A stretch of DNA of 64,000 nt from Flavobacterium sp. N502540 (GTDB lineage: Bacteria > Bacteroidota > Bacteroidia > Flavobacteriales > Flavobacteriaceae): positions 992,001 through 1,056,000 of the forward strand of contig NZ_CP110012.1 of assembly GCF_025947365.1 (NCBI RefSeq). Reading direction: 5' to 3'. The notes under the pieces were generated by a model. The model made no database searches. It was not told where the DNA came from and saw only the letters and a list, made by a program, of their open reading frames with translations. Each line of letters begins with the position of its first letter. Within the stretch, counting starts at the first letter, position 1. A program made the translations under genes and the position numbers. Below, in pieces: positions 21,001-28,994 of this stretch.

Positions 21001-21193
21001 TGTACCACAATTCTCAGAAGCATTTAGTATGCGTGTTTCTGCATTCGCAAGAAACATCTTATTGTCATCCAAAATACCAAATTTAGATCCGGAATCATCA
21101 CAAGGAAACAACAATATGGCTGGAGGATTTGAAAGATTATCTATTCCGCAAACAACAAGTATTGGTGTTGGAATGAATCTAACAATTAATTAA
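18032..21193 (+). CDS. SusC/RagA-family TonB-dependent transporter (locus 3, duplicated copy B)
   Basis: A 1053-residue near-copy of the locus 2 SusC with the same domain order (signal peptide, carboxypeptidase-regulatory-like domain, plug, barrel) and identical length. About 29 residue differences were counted by eye, many conservative (F/Y, S/T, V/L). Both reading frames are intact, which argues that both copies are still used. The SusD partner starts 16 bases downstream. The substrate is unknown. Confidence 0.93.
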   Translation: MKLKFNGFLVLFLVLVAQLTFAQERVVSGTVSDNTGIPLPGVSVLVKGTKTGTQTDFDGKYSIKAAPNQVLVFSYIGMKAQEVTASSTTVNTKLKDDSVELESVVVTALGIKKEKKALGYATQEIKAAELTKGNNNNLAGALQGKLAGVQITPSSGAPGASSQIVIRGARSFTGNNTPLYVIDGMPVASQSDYSTGNSVTGADSANRAIDIDPNDIESINILKGQAASAIYGLRASNGVVIITTKSGKGSSKSGKPTINFSTSVTADNISRKIDYQKEYAQGTNGAYDPNNSLTWGPKLSELPNSPQYGGNVANALNGGNTSTYAGKYYVPQRAAAGLDPWVTPQVYDNFGTFFKTGITLNNSLSITQATDKSNYAFSLGSSSQDGFIPETGLTRYNAKAAFSTKLGTDWKTGFVGNYVNTKIQKATGANDSSVAGAFASPISYDLKGNGFATPTDPYKQIYYRPTGFNNPYWAAANNIFDEQTDRFFGNSYVEFTPSISTSGDHKLSFRYQLGADAYSTNYRDIQEYGNQQTTAGHLEIYGITSRTVNSLFTVNYDYRISDDLNLTALLGNEINDRYDKTYSMSGVNLNFGGFPNLTNTQQTVATDNITKNRTFGLFGNVNLSYKNFIFLGGTVRNDIVSSMPRNNRSFVYPSVSLGLVLTELEALKGNSTLSFAKLRASWAEVGQAGTYFANFYSVPGYGGGFWSNAPVNYPIGGINSFIPNNVMYDSNLRPQNTRSYEVGGELRFFKDRVSIDYTFSRQNVIDQIFQVPLAGSTGAATMVMNGGKIHTNSHELVVSVTPVRTNDFDWTISANYTQIDNYVDELKEGVPNIFLGGFTTPQIRASIGERFPVIYGTAFARDDKGNIIVDANGLAVAGETKSLGQVAPKFNLGGTTSFRYKRLTLAATFDWKNGGKMYSGTNSLLDTYGLSTKTGNRDELLVQEGVTVTGQPNTKGATKQATYNRYSNIAETAIYDASFVKLRELSIGYTVPQFSEAFSMRVSAFARNILLSSKIPNLDPESSQGNNNMAGGFERLSIPQTTSIGVGMNLTIN

Positions 21194-21209
21194 TATAATT
21201 CGAAAAATC

Positions 21210-22670
21210 ATGAAAAAATATAAAGTCATGTTGCTTTTGGTGATTGCGTCAATTTCATTAAATTCTTGTTCAGAAGATAAGATGGACGACATCAACAAAA
21301 ATGTAAACAATCCAATAGATGTGCCAGCTCGTTTTGCCATCACTGATGCAATGACGAGTACTGCCTTTAGCAATACCGGTTCAGATCTATCTTTCTACAC
21401 TGGTGTTTATGTAGAATTAAACGCTGGTGGTTTTGGCCAGATGTACCAAGCAGAAGTACGAAATGGTGAACCTAAAAACCAGACTACTTTTAACAATTCC
21501 TGGAACAGTCAATATCAGACTATGTACAACCTGAAGCTGATCATTGACAGATGTACAACTGGTAAAGAAAAAGGAAACTACAATACATTAGGTATCGCAC
21601 AAATTCTATATGCATATAATTTAGCCTTACTAACAGATATGTACGGAGATGTTCCTTTCACTGAAGCTTTTCAACCTGGAGTAAATTATCAGCCTAAATT
21701 GGACCGTCAAGAAGACCTATACAAAATTGTCTTCTCTACTTTACAGGATGCTATTGTTAATTTAGGAAAAACAACAACAGGTTTTCAAGCTGTAGGAACT
21801 CAGGATTTAATATACCAAGGTAGTACCGCTAAATGGATAAAAGCAGCCAATGGTTTATTGGCTCGTTACACTTTACGTCTTTCGTTTAAAACCCCTGATT
21901 ATGCAAAAGTATTAGCATACGCAAATAAATCTTTTGCAAACAAAAGTGAAGAGTTCAAAATGAAAAATGATGGTATCCCAAATCCTTATTTTCAATTCGA
22001 TAATGACAGAGGATATTTATTTGCAAGTAAAAGCTTATTTGACAAGTTAAATGCCAGAGCAGATGATCCACGTGCTGAAGGTTATTTCCAAAAAATTAGA
22101 AAAGCAACTGGAGCACCTCTTACATATGAATTTTTCACAAATGGTGTTAGCCCGCAAAGCCAAAATTACTCGTATTCAGCATTAATAGATGCTAGTAACC
22201 CAATATTCATGTTAAGCTACCACGAATTATTATTCATCAAAGCTGAAGCAGAAGCAAGACAATCAGCTGCTGTTACAAGTACAGCTAGTTTAACTGCTGC
22301 AGTAAATGCTGCTTTCAACAAAGATGAAGCTGTTAATTTCTCAGACACAGATGCATCTGCCTACGTGGCAGGTTTAAACATTACAACTAATGCTGGTTTA
22401 TTAAAAGAAATTGCTGTACAAAAATACTTTTCTTTTTACGAAAACGAATCTGTTGAAGCATACAACGACTACAGACGTTTGCTAGCAATGTACGGATCTG
22501 CAGCTGCTCATCCAATTCAATTGGCAAACCCGCTTAACGCAACTCAATTTCCACTAAGATTACCTTACGGAGATTCTGATGTATCTACAAACAACAATGT
22601 TAAAGCGGCATTTGGAGACGGTTCATACGTTTATTCTGAAAAAGTTTGGTGGGCTGGAGGTACTAGATAA
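21210..22670 (+). CDS. SusD/RagB-family outer-membrane lipoprotein (locus 3, copy B)
   Basis: A 486-residue near-copy of the locus 2 SusD with a lipobox Cys at about residue 20. Differences from copy A include KDVPAR/IDVPAR, KNPDYDKVI/KTPDYAKVL and NIVTNADL/NITTNAGL. It is the last gene of the duplicated unit and is followed by the same terminator hairpin. Confidence 0.92.
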   Translation: MKKYKVMLLLVIASISLNSCSEDKMDDINKNVNNPIDVPARFAITDAMTSTAFSNTGSDLSFYTGVYVELNAGGFGQMYQAEVRNGEPKNQTTFNNSWNSQYQTMYNLKLIIDRCTTGKEKGNYNTLGIAQILYAYNLALLTDMYGDVPFTEAFQPGVNYQPKLDRQEDLYKIVFSTLQDAIVNLGKTTTGFQAVGTQDLIYQGSTAKWIKAANGLLARYTLRLSFKTPDYAKVLAYANKSFANKSEEFKMKNDGIPNPYFQFDNDRGYLFASKSLFDKLNARADDPRAEGYFQKIRKATGAPLTYEFFTNGVSPQSQNYSYSALIDASNPIFMLSYHELLFIKAEAEARQSAAVTSTASLTAAVNAAFNKDEAVNFSDTDASAYVAGLNITTNAGLLKEIAVQKYFSFYENESVEAYNDYRRLLAMYGSAAAHPIQLANPLNATQFPLRLPYGDSDVSTNNNVKAAFGDGSYVYSEKVWWAGGTR

Positions 22671-22699
22671 TAGTATTCTTTAATCCTAAAACAATTCCT

Positions 22700-22736
22700 A
22701 AAAAGGGCACTTATCTTATGATGAGTGCCCTTTTTT
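22700..22736 (+). terminator. Terminator after SusC/D locus 3
   Basis: The hairpin AAAAGGGCACT...AGTGCCCTTTTTT is a copy of the locus 2 terminator at the same 5,114-bp offset. Confidence 0.88.
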
Positions 22737-22827
22737 AATTAAACAACTCTGCCTTAACTCTCAATAATTCAAAGATACAAGCCCTTCACTTCACTCACAG
22801 TGTTTTTTTTTATACCAACATTATACC

Positions 22828-22835
22828 TATATTTG
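22828..22835 (+). promoter_or_regulatory. -7 promoter element of rlmB, almost leaderless
   Basis: TATATTTG matches TAnnTTTG and ends only four bases before the rlmB ATG at 22840. A transcript from it would start at or next to the start codon. No clear TTG at the -33 position was found, so support is partial. Confidence 0.4.
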
Positions 22836-22839
22836 CCCC

Positions 22840-23574
22840 ATGGAAAAAGAACATCAAATATTTGGAATTAGAGCCATTATAGAAGCCATTCAGGCAGGAA
22901 AAGAAGTGGATAAAGTATTTATTCAAAAAGAAATTTCCGGAGAATTAATGAAAGATTTAATGAAAGTGATGAAACGCGCTAACATTAATTTCTCCTATGT
23001 ACCTGTAGAAAAACTTAATCGATTAACTCCAAATAATCATCAAGGAGCAGTAGCAACCATCTCCCCTATTGGTTTTATAGAATTGGAACATTTGGTTGAA
23101 TCAACAATCGAATCCGGATCAAAACCTTTATTTTTAATACTGGATCAGATTTCAGATGCCAGAAACTTTGGTGCCATTATCAGAACTGCTGAATGCACAG
23201 GTGTAAACGGAATCATCGTACAGAAAGCAGGTTCGGCCCCGGTAAATGGAGACACTGTTAAAACTTCGGCAGGAGCAGTTTTTAATGTTCCTATTTGTAA
23301 AGTTGAACATATAAAAGATGCTATTTTCTATCTTCAGGGATCAGGAATCAAAACCGTTGCGGCAACTGAAAAAACAGATCAGAACATATACGACGTTACA
23401 TTAAACGAACCAGTAGCTATCATCATGGGATCTGAAGACAGAGGTATAAATCCTTCCGTACTTAAAATTGTAGACGAAAAAGCAAAATTACCTATGTTTG
23501 GATCCATTGGATCTTTGAATGTTTCTGTTGCCTGTGGCGCATTTTTATATGAAGCTGTTCGCCAAAGAAGTTAA
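22840..23574 (+). CDS. rlmB: 23S rRNA (guanosine-2'-O)-methyltransferase, RlmB/TrmH family
   Basis: This SPOUT methyltransferase methylates the ribose of 23S rRNA, G2251 in E. coli numbering. The 244-residue length is typical. An N-terminal substrate-binding domain (IFGIRAIIEAIQAGKEV) precedes the SPOUT domain with motif 1 DARNFGAIIRTAECTGV, motif 2 IIMGSEDRGINP and motif 3 SLNVSVACGAFLYE. The short upstream region contains a -7 element almost touching the ATG. Confidence 0.92.
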   Translation: MEKEHQIFGIRAIIEAIQAGKEVDKVFIQKEISGELMKDLMKVMKRANINFSYVPVEKLNRLTPNNHQGAVATISPIGFIELEHLVESTIESGSKPLFLILDQISDARNFGAIIRTAECTGVNGIIVQKAGSAPVNGDTVKTSAGAVFNVPICKVEHIKDAIFYLQGSGIKTVAATEKTDQNIYDVTLNEPVAIIMGSEDRGINPSVLKIVDEKAKLPMFGSIGSLNVSVACGAFLYEAVRQRS

Positions 23575-23648
23575 ATAATATATAGAATTGAGAATTACGA
23601 TGACAAATTAATGTCTTCTAAATATGCTCAAAAACTATACTTTCTTAA

Positions 23649-23699
23649 AACCTGTAGCTTAATTGTAGTACTGCTAATTACAAACTTAAGCTACGGGTT
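23649..23699. terminator. Bidirectional hairpin between rlmB and the rhomboid gene
   Basis: The inverted repeat AACCTGTAGCTTAA / TTAAGCTACGGGTT (one mismatch) has a 23-base loop and lies between two converging genes. A T run is weak on both sides. Confidence 0.55.
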
Positions 23700-23708
23700 A
23701 AACAAACA

Positions 23709-24473
23709 TTACCTATCCTCCTCTACCTCAGACTTTGTCAAAATATAGTTAACTGAAACATCCGAATTAAAATACGTTACTAATACCTCCTGCTCTTCCT
23801 CTACAATCTCTGTATTTACGAAGTTTCCATTTTCATCAAAATGCTTCATAAAAGCATCTTCTTCAGGATTAAAATCAGGTTTTTGCCACTCATAAACAAT
23901 AGGCTTTGTATACTCAGGGGTTTTGTAAAGTAAAGACATCACAAATCCGGTAATGAAACCTGCTAAATGCCCTTCCCACGAAATAGTTTTATCCACCTCC
24001 GGAAACACATACCAAATCATTCCACCGTACAATAAGATGACAGATAATGAGAGTGCCACTAAACGATAATAACCGGTTTGGATTCCTTTAAAAAAAATAA
24101 AACTGACTAAGACGTAAATCAATCCGCTGGCACCAATATGAAAATTTTCACGGCCAATAATCCAGGTAATTAGTCCCGAAAATAAAATGCCATAACCAAT
24201 CACTGCAAAGGATTGTTTAGGATAAAAAAATTGCAGCGCCGCCAATAATACCAAAAGAGGAATAGAGTTATTGTATAAATGGCTTAAGTTTTCATGAATG
24301 AAAGGACTGAACAAAATACCCTGCAGACCTGACAAATCTCTTGGGTAGACTCCATTTTGATAAAAGTCGAAATCATAGCGTATCTGAACCCAGTACACGA
24401 TCCACAAAAAAAGAACAAAAAATACCGGAAGACCAATAACTGCAGTCGTAAATTTAAAGTGGTTGTCGTTCAT
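23709..24473 (-). CDS. Rhomboid-family intramembrane serine protease
   Basis: A 254-residue membrane protein with about six hydrophobic segments. The catalytic Ser lies in HIGASGLIYVLVSF (GxSG motif) and the catalytic His in WEGHLAGFITGF. Rhomboids cleave transmembrane substrates within the bilayer. A soluble acidic C-terminal tail (about residues 190-254) follows the last helix. It converges with rlmB; the substrate is unknown. Confidence 0.88.
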   Translation of the reverse strand: MNDNHFKFTTAVIGLPVFFVLFLWIVYWVQIRYDFDFYQNGVYPRDLSGLQGILFSPFIHENLSHLYNNSIPLLVLLAALQFFYPKQSFAVIGYGILFSGLITWIIGRENFHIGASGLIYVLVSFIFFKGIQTGYYRLVALSLSVILLYGGMIWYVFPEVDKTISWEGHLAGFITGFVMSLLYKTPEYTKPIVYEWQKPDFNPEEDAFMKHFDENGNFVNTEIVEEEQEVLVTYFNSDVSVNYILTKSEVEEDR

Positions 24474-24571
24474 AATTTTTAAGGTAAATTTATAATGATG
24501 CCATCAAAAAACTATCCAATTACAATTTACTGATAATTTGTCAGTTAATTGGAATATTCTTAAACCCTGTT

Positions 24572-24652
24572 CCAGCCCTGATGGAAGCGGCATCCTTTTG
24601 TGTTCGCCGCGGCGGACGCAAAAGATACAGCGAACAGCAGGAATAGCTTCTA
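24572..24652 (+). ncRNA. Structured intergenic element resembling the Flavo-1 RNA motif
   Basis: The element begins AGCCCTGATGGAAGCGGCAT and ends ACAGCGAACAGCAGGAATAGC. A central long stem (CTTTTGTGTTCGCC / GGCGGACGCAAAAG) is capped by GC. I recall this pattern as a common flavobacterial intergenic structure corresponding to the Flavo-1 RNA motif, but the name is from memory. It sits between the divergent rhomboid and rarA genes; its function is unknown. Confidence 0.5.
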
Positions 24653-24692
24653 AAAACTATAAAATTAAAACCGAAAACTGTAATTTTACAAA

Positions 24693-25970
24693 ATGGAAGC
24701 ACCTTTAGCCGAGCGTATTCGCCCACAACACTTAGAAGATTATATCAGTCAGAGTCATTTGGTTGGACCAAATGGATCTTTAACGCAGCAAATTTCGAAA
24801 GGAATTATTCCGTCGTTGATCTTCTGGGGACCTCCGGGCACTGGTAAAACCACTTTGGCACAAATCATCGCCCAGGAATCCAAGCGTCCGTTTTATATCC
24901 TGAGTGCCATCAATTCAGGTGTAAAAGATATTCGTGATGTGATCGAAAAAGCCAAACAAAGCGGTGGATTATTTACTGCTAAAAATCCCATTCTGTTTAT
25001 TGATGAGATCCATCGTTTCAGCAAGTCACAGCAAGATTCCCTTTTGGCTGCCGTCGAAAAAGGCTGGATTACACTTGTTGGTGCAACGACCGAGAACCCA
25101 AGTTTTGAAGTCATTCCTGCATTATTGTCACGTTGCCAGGTTTATATCCTAAATGCTTTCACAAAAGCCGATTTAGAAGCTTTATTGCATCGGGCGCTAA
25201 AAACGGATACGTATCTGGCTTCAAAAAATATCACTTTAAAAGAAACAGAAGCTTTACTGCGACTTTCGGGAGGTGACGGACGAAAACTTCTCAATATTTT
25301 TGAGCTTGTTATCAACGCTTCTGCCGGTGATGAAATTATTATCACCAACGATCGTGTTTTTGAATTGGTGCAACAAAACACAGTGTTGTATGACAAAAGT
25401 GGAGAACAGCATTACGATATCGTTTCTGCTTTTATAAAATCTATTCGTGGAAGTGATCCTAATGGAGCTGTTTATTGGCTGGCCAGAATGATTGAAGGTG
25501 GTGAAGATGTAAAATTTATTGCCCGAAGAATGCTTATTCTTTCCAGTGAAGATATTGGAAATGCCAATCCGACCGCATTTATTATGGCCAATAATACCTT
25601 TCAGGCGGTAACTACTATTGGCTATCCGGAAAGCAGGATTATATTGAGTCAGTGTGCCATTTATCTGGCAACTTCTCCTAAGAGCAATGCCTCGTATATG
25701 GCGATTGGCAATGCCCAACAATTAGTAAAACAAACGGGGGATTTACCTGTTCCGATTCATTTACGAAATGCTCCAACCAAACTTATGAAAGAACTGGGTT
25801 ATGGTGATGATTATAAATACTCGCACGATTATGCTAATAATTTTGCCGAGCAGGAATTTCTACCGGATGCTATAAAAGAAACGGTTCTTTATAATCCGGG
25901 GCACAATTCAAGAGAGAACAGCAACCGCGAATTTTTAAAGAACCGTTGGAAAGATAAATACGGTTACTAA
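24693..25970 (+). CDS. rarA: Replication-associated recombination protein A (MgsA/WRNIP1-type AAA ATPase)
   Basis: This 425-residue clamp-loader-like AAA+ ATPase acts at stalled replication forks. Walker A is GPPGTGKT (46-53), Walker B is [10 protein letters not shown], and sensor 1 is [12 protein letters not shown]. The C-terminal tetramerisation region includes [13 protein letters not shown] sequence ([21 protein letters not shown]) and [14 protein letters not shown]. The start [11 protein letters not shown] is the family start. It is transcribed alone and ends in a hairpin. Confidence 0.93.
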   Translation: MEAPLAERIRPQHLEDYISQSHLVGPNGSLTQQISKGIIPSLIFWGPPGTGKTTLAQIIAQESKRPFYILSAINSGVKDIRDVIEKAKQSGGLFTAKNPILFIDEIHRFSKSQQDSLLAAVEKGWITLVGATTENPSFEVIPALLSRCQVYILNAFTKADLEALLHRALKTDTYLASKNITLKETEALLRLSGGDGRKLLNIFELVINASAGDEIIITNDRVFELVQQNTVLYDKSGEQHYDIVSAFIKSIRGSDPNGAVYWLARMIEGGEDVKFIARRMLILSSEDIGNANPTAFIMANNTFQAVTTIGYPESRIILSQCAIYLATSPKSNASYMAIGNAQQLVKQTGDLPVPIHLRNAPTKLMKELGYGDDYKYSHDYANNFAEQEFLPDAIKETVLYNPGHNSRENSNREFLKNRWKDKYGY

Positions 25971-25987
25971 AACCGTATTCTATTTTT
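25957..25987 (+). terminator. Terminator overlapping the rarA stop
   Basis: The perfect 9-bp repeat AATACGGTT / AACCGTATT has a 5-base loop and is followed by CTATTTTT. The stem includes the last rarA codons. Confidence 0.65.
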
Positions 25988-26732
25988 AGAATTTAACTGA
26001 AATTTTTTCAGAAACTAACTGATCGTTTTTATAATATTCAAAAAACCACTGATTATCTTTTGCATTTAAAGATCCTTGAACTCCGTCTTTTATAGCGATA
26101 AATGAATCCGGACGAGAGGTTTTCAATAATTTCATAACCACCTTTGGCGTTTTATCAATTAACTGGTAACCATTTTCTGTTGGTTGTGCATACAATAAAT
26201 TTGGATCTTTAAGATCAGCCTCCGGAGCTGTCTCTACAACTTTTACAGCTGCAACTGATGCTGTTAAGGCAGTAGCAGGAATTGACATTTTTGCTGTATT
26301 GACGCTTTTACCACTGTACTTATAATGCAAAGCGTTTATTGAAACAAATGCAAGATCAAGACACTCTCTATAGGCCGTTTCATATTCTTTCTCTTTACTT
26401 TTCCCTATTGCCGATGTATAAATCACTTTACCGTAACAATCTCTAAACTCGACAAAAAGCTTGCTAATTAAAAACCCGCTTTCTTTTTTAACATCAGCAT
26501 ACAAAAGATCACAACGATCACCAAAGCCTTCCGGCAGCATCTCGTTAGCATAAAAAGCCTGAAAACCGGCTTTATTTAAATTCGCTTTTGTTATGGTTGA
26601 CGTTCTGTATTGATTTTCTGTTTTAAGGAAATCATATTTTAGAGGAACTATAATCGCTTTGTAATCATTAACCGATTGTGAAAACCCAATAACTGACGCA
26701 AGGAATGCAATCAACAAAAATTTTATTCTCAT
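25986..26732 (-). CDS. Conserved exported protein of unknown function
   Basis: A 248-residue protein with a clear signal peptide (about 1-19, LASVIGFSQS). I do not recognise a domain. The mature part has KYDFLKTENQYRTSTITKAN, a probable Cys pair (GDRCDLLYAD, FRDCYGK) and the C-terminal strand-rich segment NQWFFEYYKNDQLVSEKISV. It precedes no other minus-strand gene; the gene upstream of it (HAD nucleotidase) ends two bases away, so they are probably co-transcribed. Confidence 0.75.
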   Translation of the reverse strand: MRIKFLLIAFLASVIGFSQSVNDYKAIIVPLKYDFLKTENQYRTSTITKANLNKAGFQAFYANEMLPEGFGDRCDLLYADVKKESGFLISKLFVEFRDCYGKVIYTSAIGKSKEKEYETAYRECLDLAFVSINALHYKYSGKSVNTAKMSIPATALTASVAAVKVVETAPEADLKDPNLLYAQPTENGYQLIDKTPKVVMKLLKTSRPDSFIAIKDGVQGSLNAKDNQWFFEYYKNDQLVSEKISVKF

Positions 26733-26734
26733 AA

Positions 26735-27421
26735 TTATAAATATTTTTTTAGTTCTAATAAATGGTTTACTTGTTTAATATTTTGTGGTGCTTCGATTCT
26801 TTTTTCATTAAAGAAAATAGCATCAAGACCGGCATTTAAGGCTCCGTTAACATCGGCATCCAGGCAATCTCCAATCATAATACTGCTCTCTTTCGAAGCT
26901 TTAGCTGCACTAAGCGCATAATCAAAGATAATACTATTTGGCTTTTTCACACCAGCCAGCTCAGAATTTGTGATGGTTTCGAAATACCCCGAAAGCGCCG
27001 CATTATTAATTTTTTTATCCTGAACATTTGCAAAACCATTAGTAATGATATGCAACTTGTACTTAGGCTTTAAGTATTCCAAAACTTCAATCGCTCCTTC
27101 GAAAAGATAATTGTTGTCGGTTAAAAATTCAATATAATCATTGGCAATCTCATTGATACTCTCATCTGACATGGTGTAATTTAAAGCGTCGAATGAAAAC
27201 TTCAATCTATTGTAACGGAGTTCCAGATGTGTTATTTTATCATTCTGGTATAATTTCCAGCACTCCTGATTGATTGGAGCATATTTCTCGATAAAATCTT
27301 CTGTTTTAATTTCGGGATATTTACTTTTAAAAATTCGATCGAAAGCCATTTCAGAGTTTTTATCAAAATCCCAAAGTGTATGATCTAAATCAAAAAAGAC
27401 ATCGGTAATAGTGGTATTCAT
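26735..27421 (-). CDS. YjjG-family HAD nucleotidase
   Basis: A 228-residue HAD-superfamily phosphatase. Motif I is FFDLDHTLWDFD (two catalytic Asp, about residues 10-14), motif II is IITNGF, motif III is the Lys of GVKKPNSIIF, and motif IV is MIGDCLDADVNGA. The pattern matches YjjG-type 5'-nucleotidases, which hydrolyse non-canonical pyrimidine nucleotides. It lies three bases after radC and two before the exported protein, so the three form an operon. Confidence 0.88.
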   Translation of the reverse strand: MNTTITDVFFDLDHTLWDFDKNSEMAFDRIFKSKYPEIKTEDFIEKYAPINQECWKLYQNDKITHLELRYNRLKFSFDALNYTMSDESINEIANDYIEFLTDNNYLFEGAIEVLEYLKPKYKLHIITNGFANVQDKKINNAALSGYFETITNSELAGVKKPNSIIFDYALSAAKASKESSIMIGDCLDADVNGALNAGLDAIFFNEKRIEAPQNIKQVNHLLELKKYL

Positions 27422-27424
27422 AAT

Positions 27425-28162
27425 TTATAAAATTCCTTGATCTACAAAACTATAATATTTTGCTTCAGTTATAATCAAATGATCCAAAACTTTAACATCT
27501 AAACTATCCCCTGCTAATTTTATCTTTTTCGTCAACTTTTTATCGGCATCACTGGGCAGCAAATTTCCTGATGGATGATTGTGACACAAAATCAATCCTG
27601 TAGCTCCAATTTCAAGTGCCAACTTAAAAACAATACGTACATCCACAACGGCTCCAGTAATTCCACCTTTACTCACTTGGGATTTAGAAATTACTTTATT
27701 GGAATTATTCAGAAAAAGCACCCAGAACTCTTCATGAGAAAGTTCACCAATAATGGGCTGCATGATTTCGAAAACAATTTTACTGGAAGTAATTATCTTC
27801 AATTGCGACACATCCTCTGCTCTTCTTCTTCGTCCAAGTTCTAATGCTGCAATAATTGTTATCGCTTTTGCCTCCCCTATTCCTTTAAATTCCATTAATT
27901 GAGCTGTAGATTTTTTCCCTAAAGAGTTTAAACTTCCCGCACTAGCCAAAATCCGTTTGCTTAAATCGACAGCAGATTCACTACGACTACCCGACCCTAT
28001 TAATATCGCAATCAGCTCAGCATTACTTAGAGCTTCTTTGCCCTTTAACATCAATTTTTCGCGAGGACGATCTTCTTCAGACCAATCCGGTATGGAAAAA
28101 TAAGTTGCTACAAAATCCGCGGTTTCATTTGTTGTTTTTACAACTTTTAAGCTTGCTCTCAT
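27425..28162 (-). CDS. radC: RadC-family JAB-domain protein
   Basis: A 245-residue protein named after a discredited DNA-repair assignment; its true role is unresolved. The N-terminal helix-hairpin-helix part (LMEFKGIGEAKAITIIAALEL) is followed by an MPN/JAB metalloprotease-like domain with the zinc motif LCHNHPSGNLLPSDAD. The length is normal. It is the first gene of a three-gene minus-strand operon. Confidence 0.9.
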   Translation of the reverse strand: MRASLKVVKTTNETADFVATYFSIPDWSEEDRPREKLMLKGKEALSNAELIAILIGSGSRSESAVDLSKRILASAGSLNSLGKKSTAQLMEFKGIGEAKAITIIAALELGRRRRAEDVSQLKIITSSKIVFEIMQPIIGELSHEEFWVLFLNNSNKVISKSQVSKGGITGAVVDVRIVFKLALEIGATGLILCHNHPSGNLLPSDADKKLTKKIKLAGDSLDVKVLDHLIITEAKYYSFVDQGIL

Positions 28163-28287
28163 TTTACAATACTCTTAGAGGGTTAATTTATAAAAATAAG
28201 AAAAATCCCTCAAATAAAACTATACTAATCTCAAATTAATTACTTCATTACTATAAATGTCCCATCAAAATAGCTTATATTAAGGGA

Positions 28288-28929
28288 ATGAAAATAATAG
28301 GTACTTTTTCCCTCTTTCTTCTTCTCCTCTCTTGCAATCAAAAGGAGAGCAAAACAGCTGTTGCAGAAAACTTGTCATCGGGTATTGCAAGAACTTTTTC
28401 CGAAAAATTATCCAATGCGGCATTATTAATTATTGATCCCTCGATAGACTATGACCCCGCTTATTTTTCAATAAGCTATCCAAATGGAGATATTCCTCCA
28501 AACAAAGGAGTCTGCACCGATGTGGTAATTCGCTCTTATCGAAAATTGAATATTGACTTACAGAAAGAAGTACATGAAGATATGGCAGCAAATTTCTCTG
28601 CTTATCCGTCTTTACAAAAATGGGGCCTGACTTCAACCGATACGAATATAGATCATCGAAGAGTTCCTAATTTAGTCGTTTTCTTTGAAAGAAAAGGAAA
28701 AAAACTCCCTGTAACTCAAAATGCAACTGATTATAAAACAGGCGAAATTGTTACCTGGTTAATTAATAACAAACTGGACCATATTGGAATAGTCACAGCC
28801 AGAAAATCAGCAGACGGAAAACGAAACTTAATTGTACACAACATTGGAAACGGACAAGTTCTTGAAGACTGTTTGTTTCAGTATAAAATTACCGGGCATT
28901 ATAAATATATAAGAGATATTCCAAACTAG
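28288..28929 (+). CDS. DUF1287-family lipoprotein
   Basis: A 213-residue protein with a lipoprotein signal (LLLLSCNQ, Cys at about 16). The body matches the DUF1287 family: GVCTDVVIRSYRKLNIDLQKEVHEDM, RRVPNLVVFF, GEIVTWLINNKLDHIGIV and VHNIGNG. The conserved Cys and two His suggest an NlpC/P60-like papain fold, possibly acting on peptidoglycan, but activity is unproven. It stands alone between divergent radC and convergent mpl. Confidence 0.85.
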   Translation: MKIIGTFSLFLLLLSCNQKESKTAVAENLSSGIARTFSEKLSNAALLIIDPSIDYDPAYFSISYPNGDIPPNKGVCTDVVIRSYRKLNIDLQKEVHEDMAANFSAYPSLQKWGLTSTDTNIDHRRVPNLVVFFERKGKKLPVTQNATDYKTGEIVTWLINNKLDHIGIVTARKSADGKRNLIVHNIGNGQVLEDCLFQYKITGHYKYIRDIPN

Positions 28930-28947
28930 AAATTCCCCAAAAAAAAA

Positions 28948-28971
28948 GCCAATCACTAAACAGCAATTGGC
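28948..28971. terminator. Weak hairpin between converging genes
   Basis: GCCAAT / ATTGGC with a 12-base loop follows an A run; as read from mpl on the minus strand it is followed by T-rich DNA (GGCTTTTTTTTT). Confidence 0.5.
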
Positions 28972-28994
28972 ATATTATCTAATTTTCAAATTGA

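Larger units (their letters stand above)
12860..22736 (+). repeat. Tandem duplication of a SusC/SusD transcription unit, period 5,114 bp
   Basis: Leader, SusC gene, SusD gene and terminator recur with one constant offset: 12860/17974, 12918/18032, 16096/21210, 17556/22670 and 17586/22700 all differ by 5,114. There is therefore no net length change across about 4.8 kb. The DNA between the copies (17622-17973) is unique. By eye the SusC proteins differ at about 29 of 1053 positions. Confidence 0.95.

Noticed and set aside
24541..24726. Minus-strand open frame over the rhomboid-rarA spacer
   Set aside because: It is produced by the structured repeat element and is not protein-like.
25254..25721. 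155-codon minus-strand frame inside rarA
   Set aside because: It lies opposite conserved AAA ATPase sequence, so it is a shadow frame.
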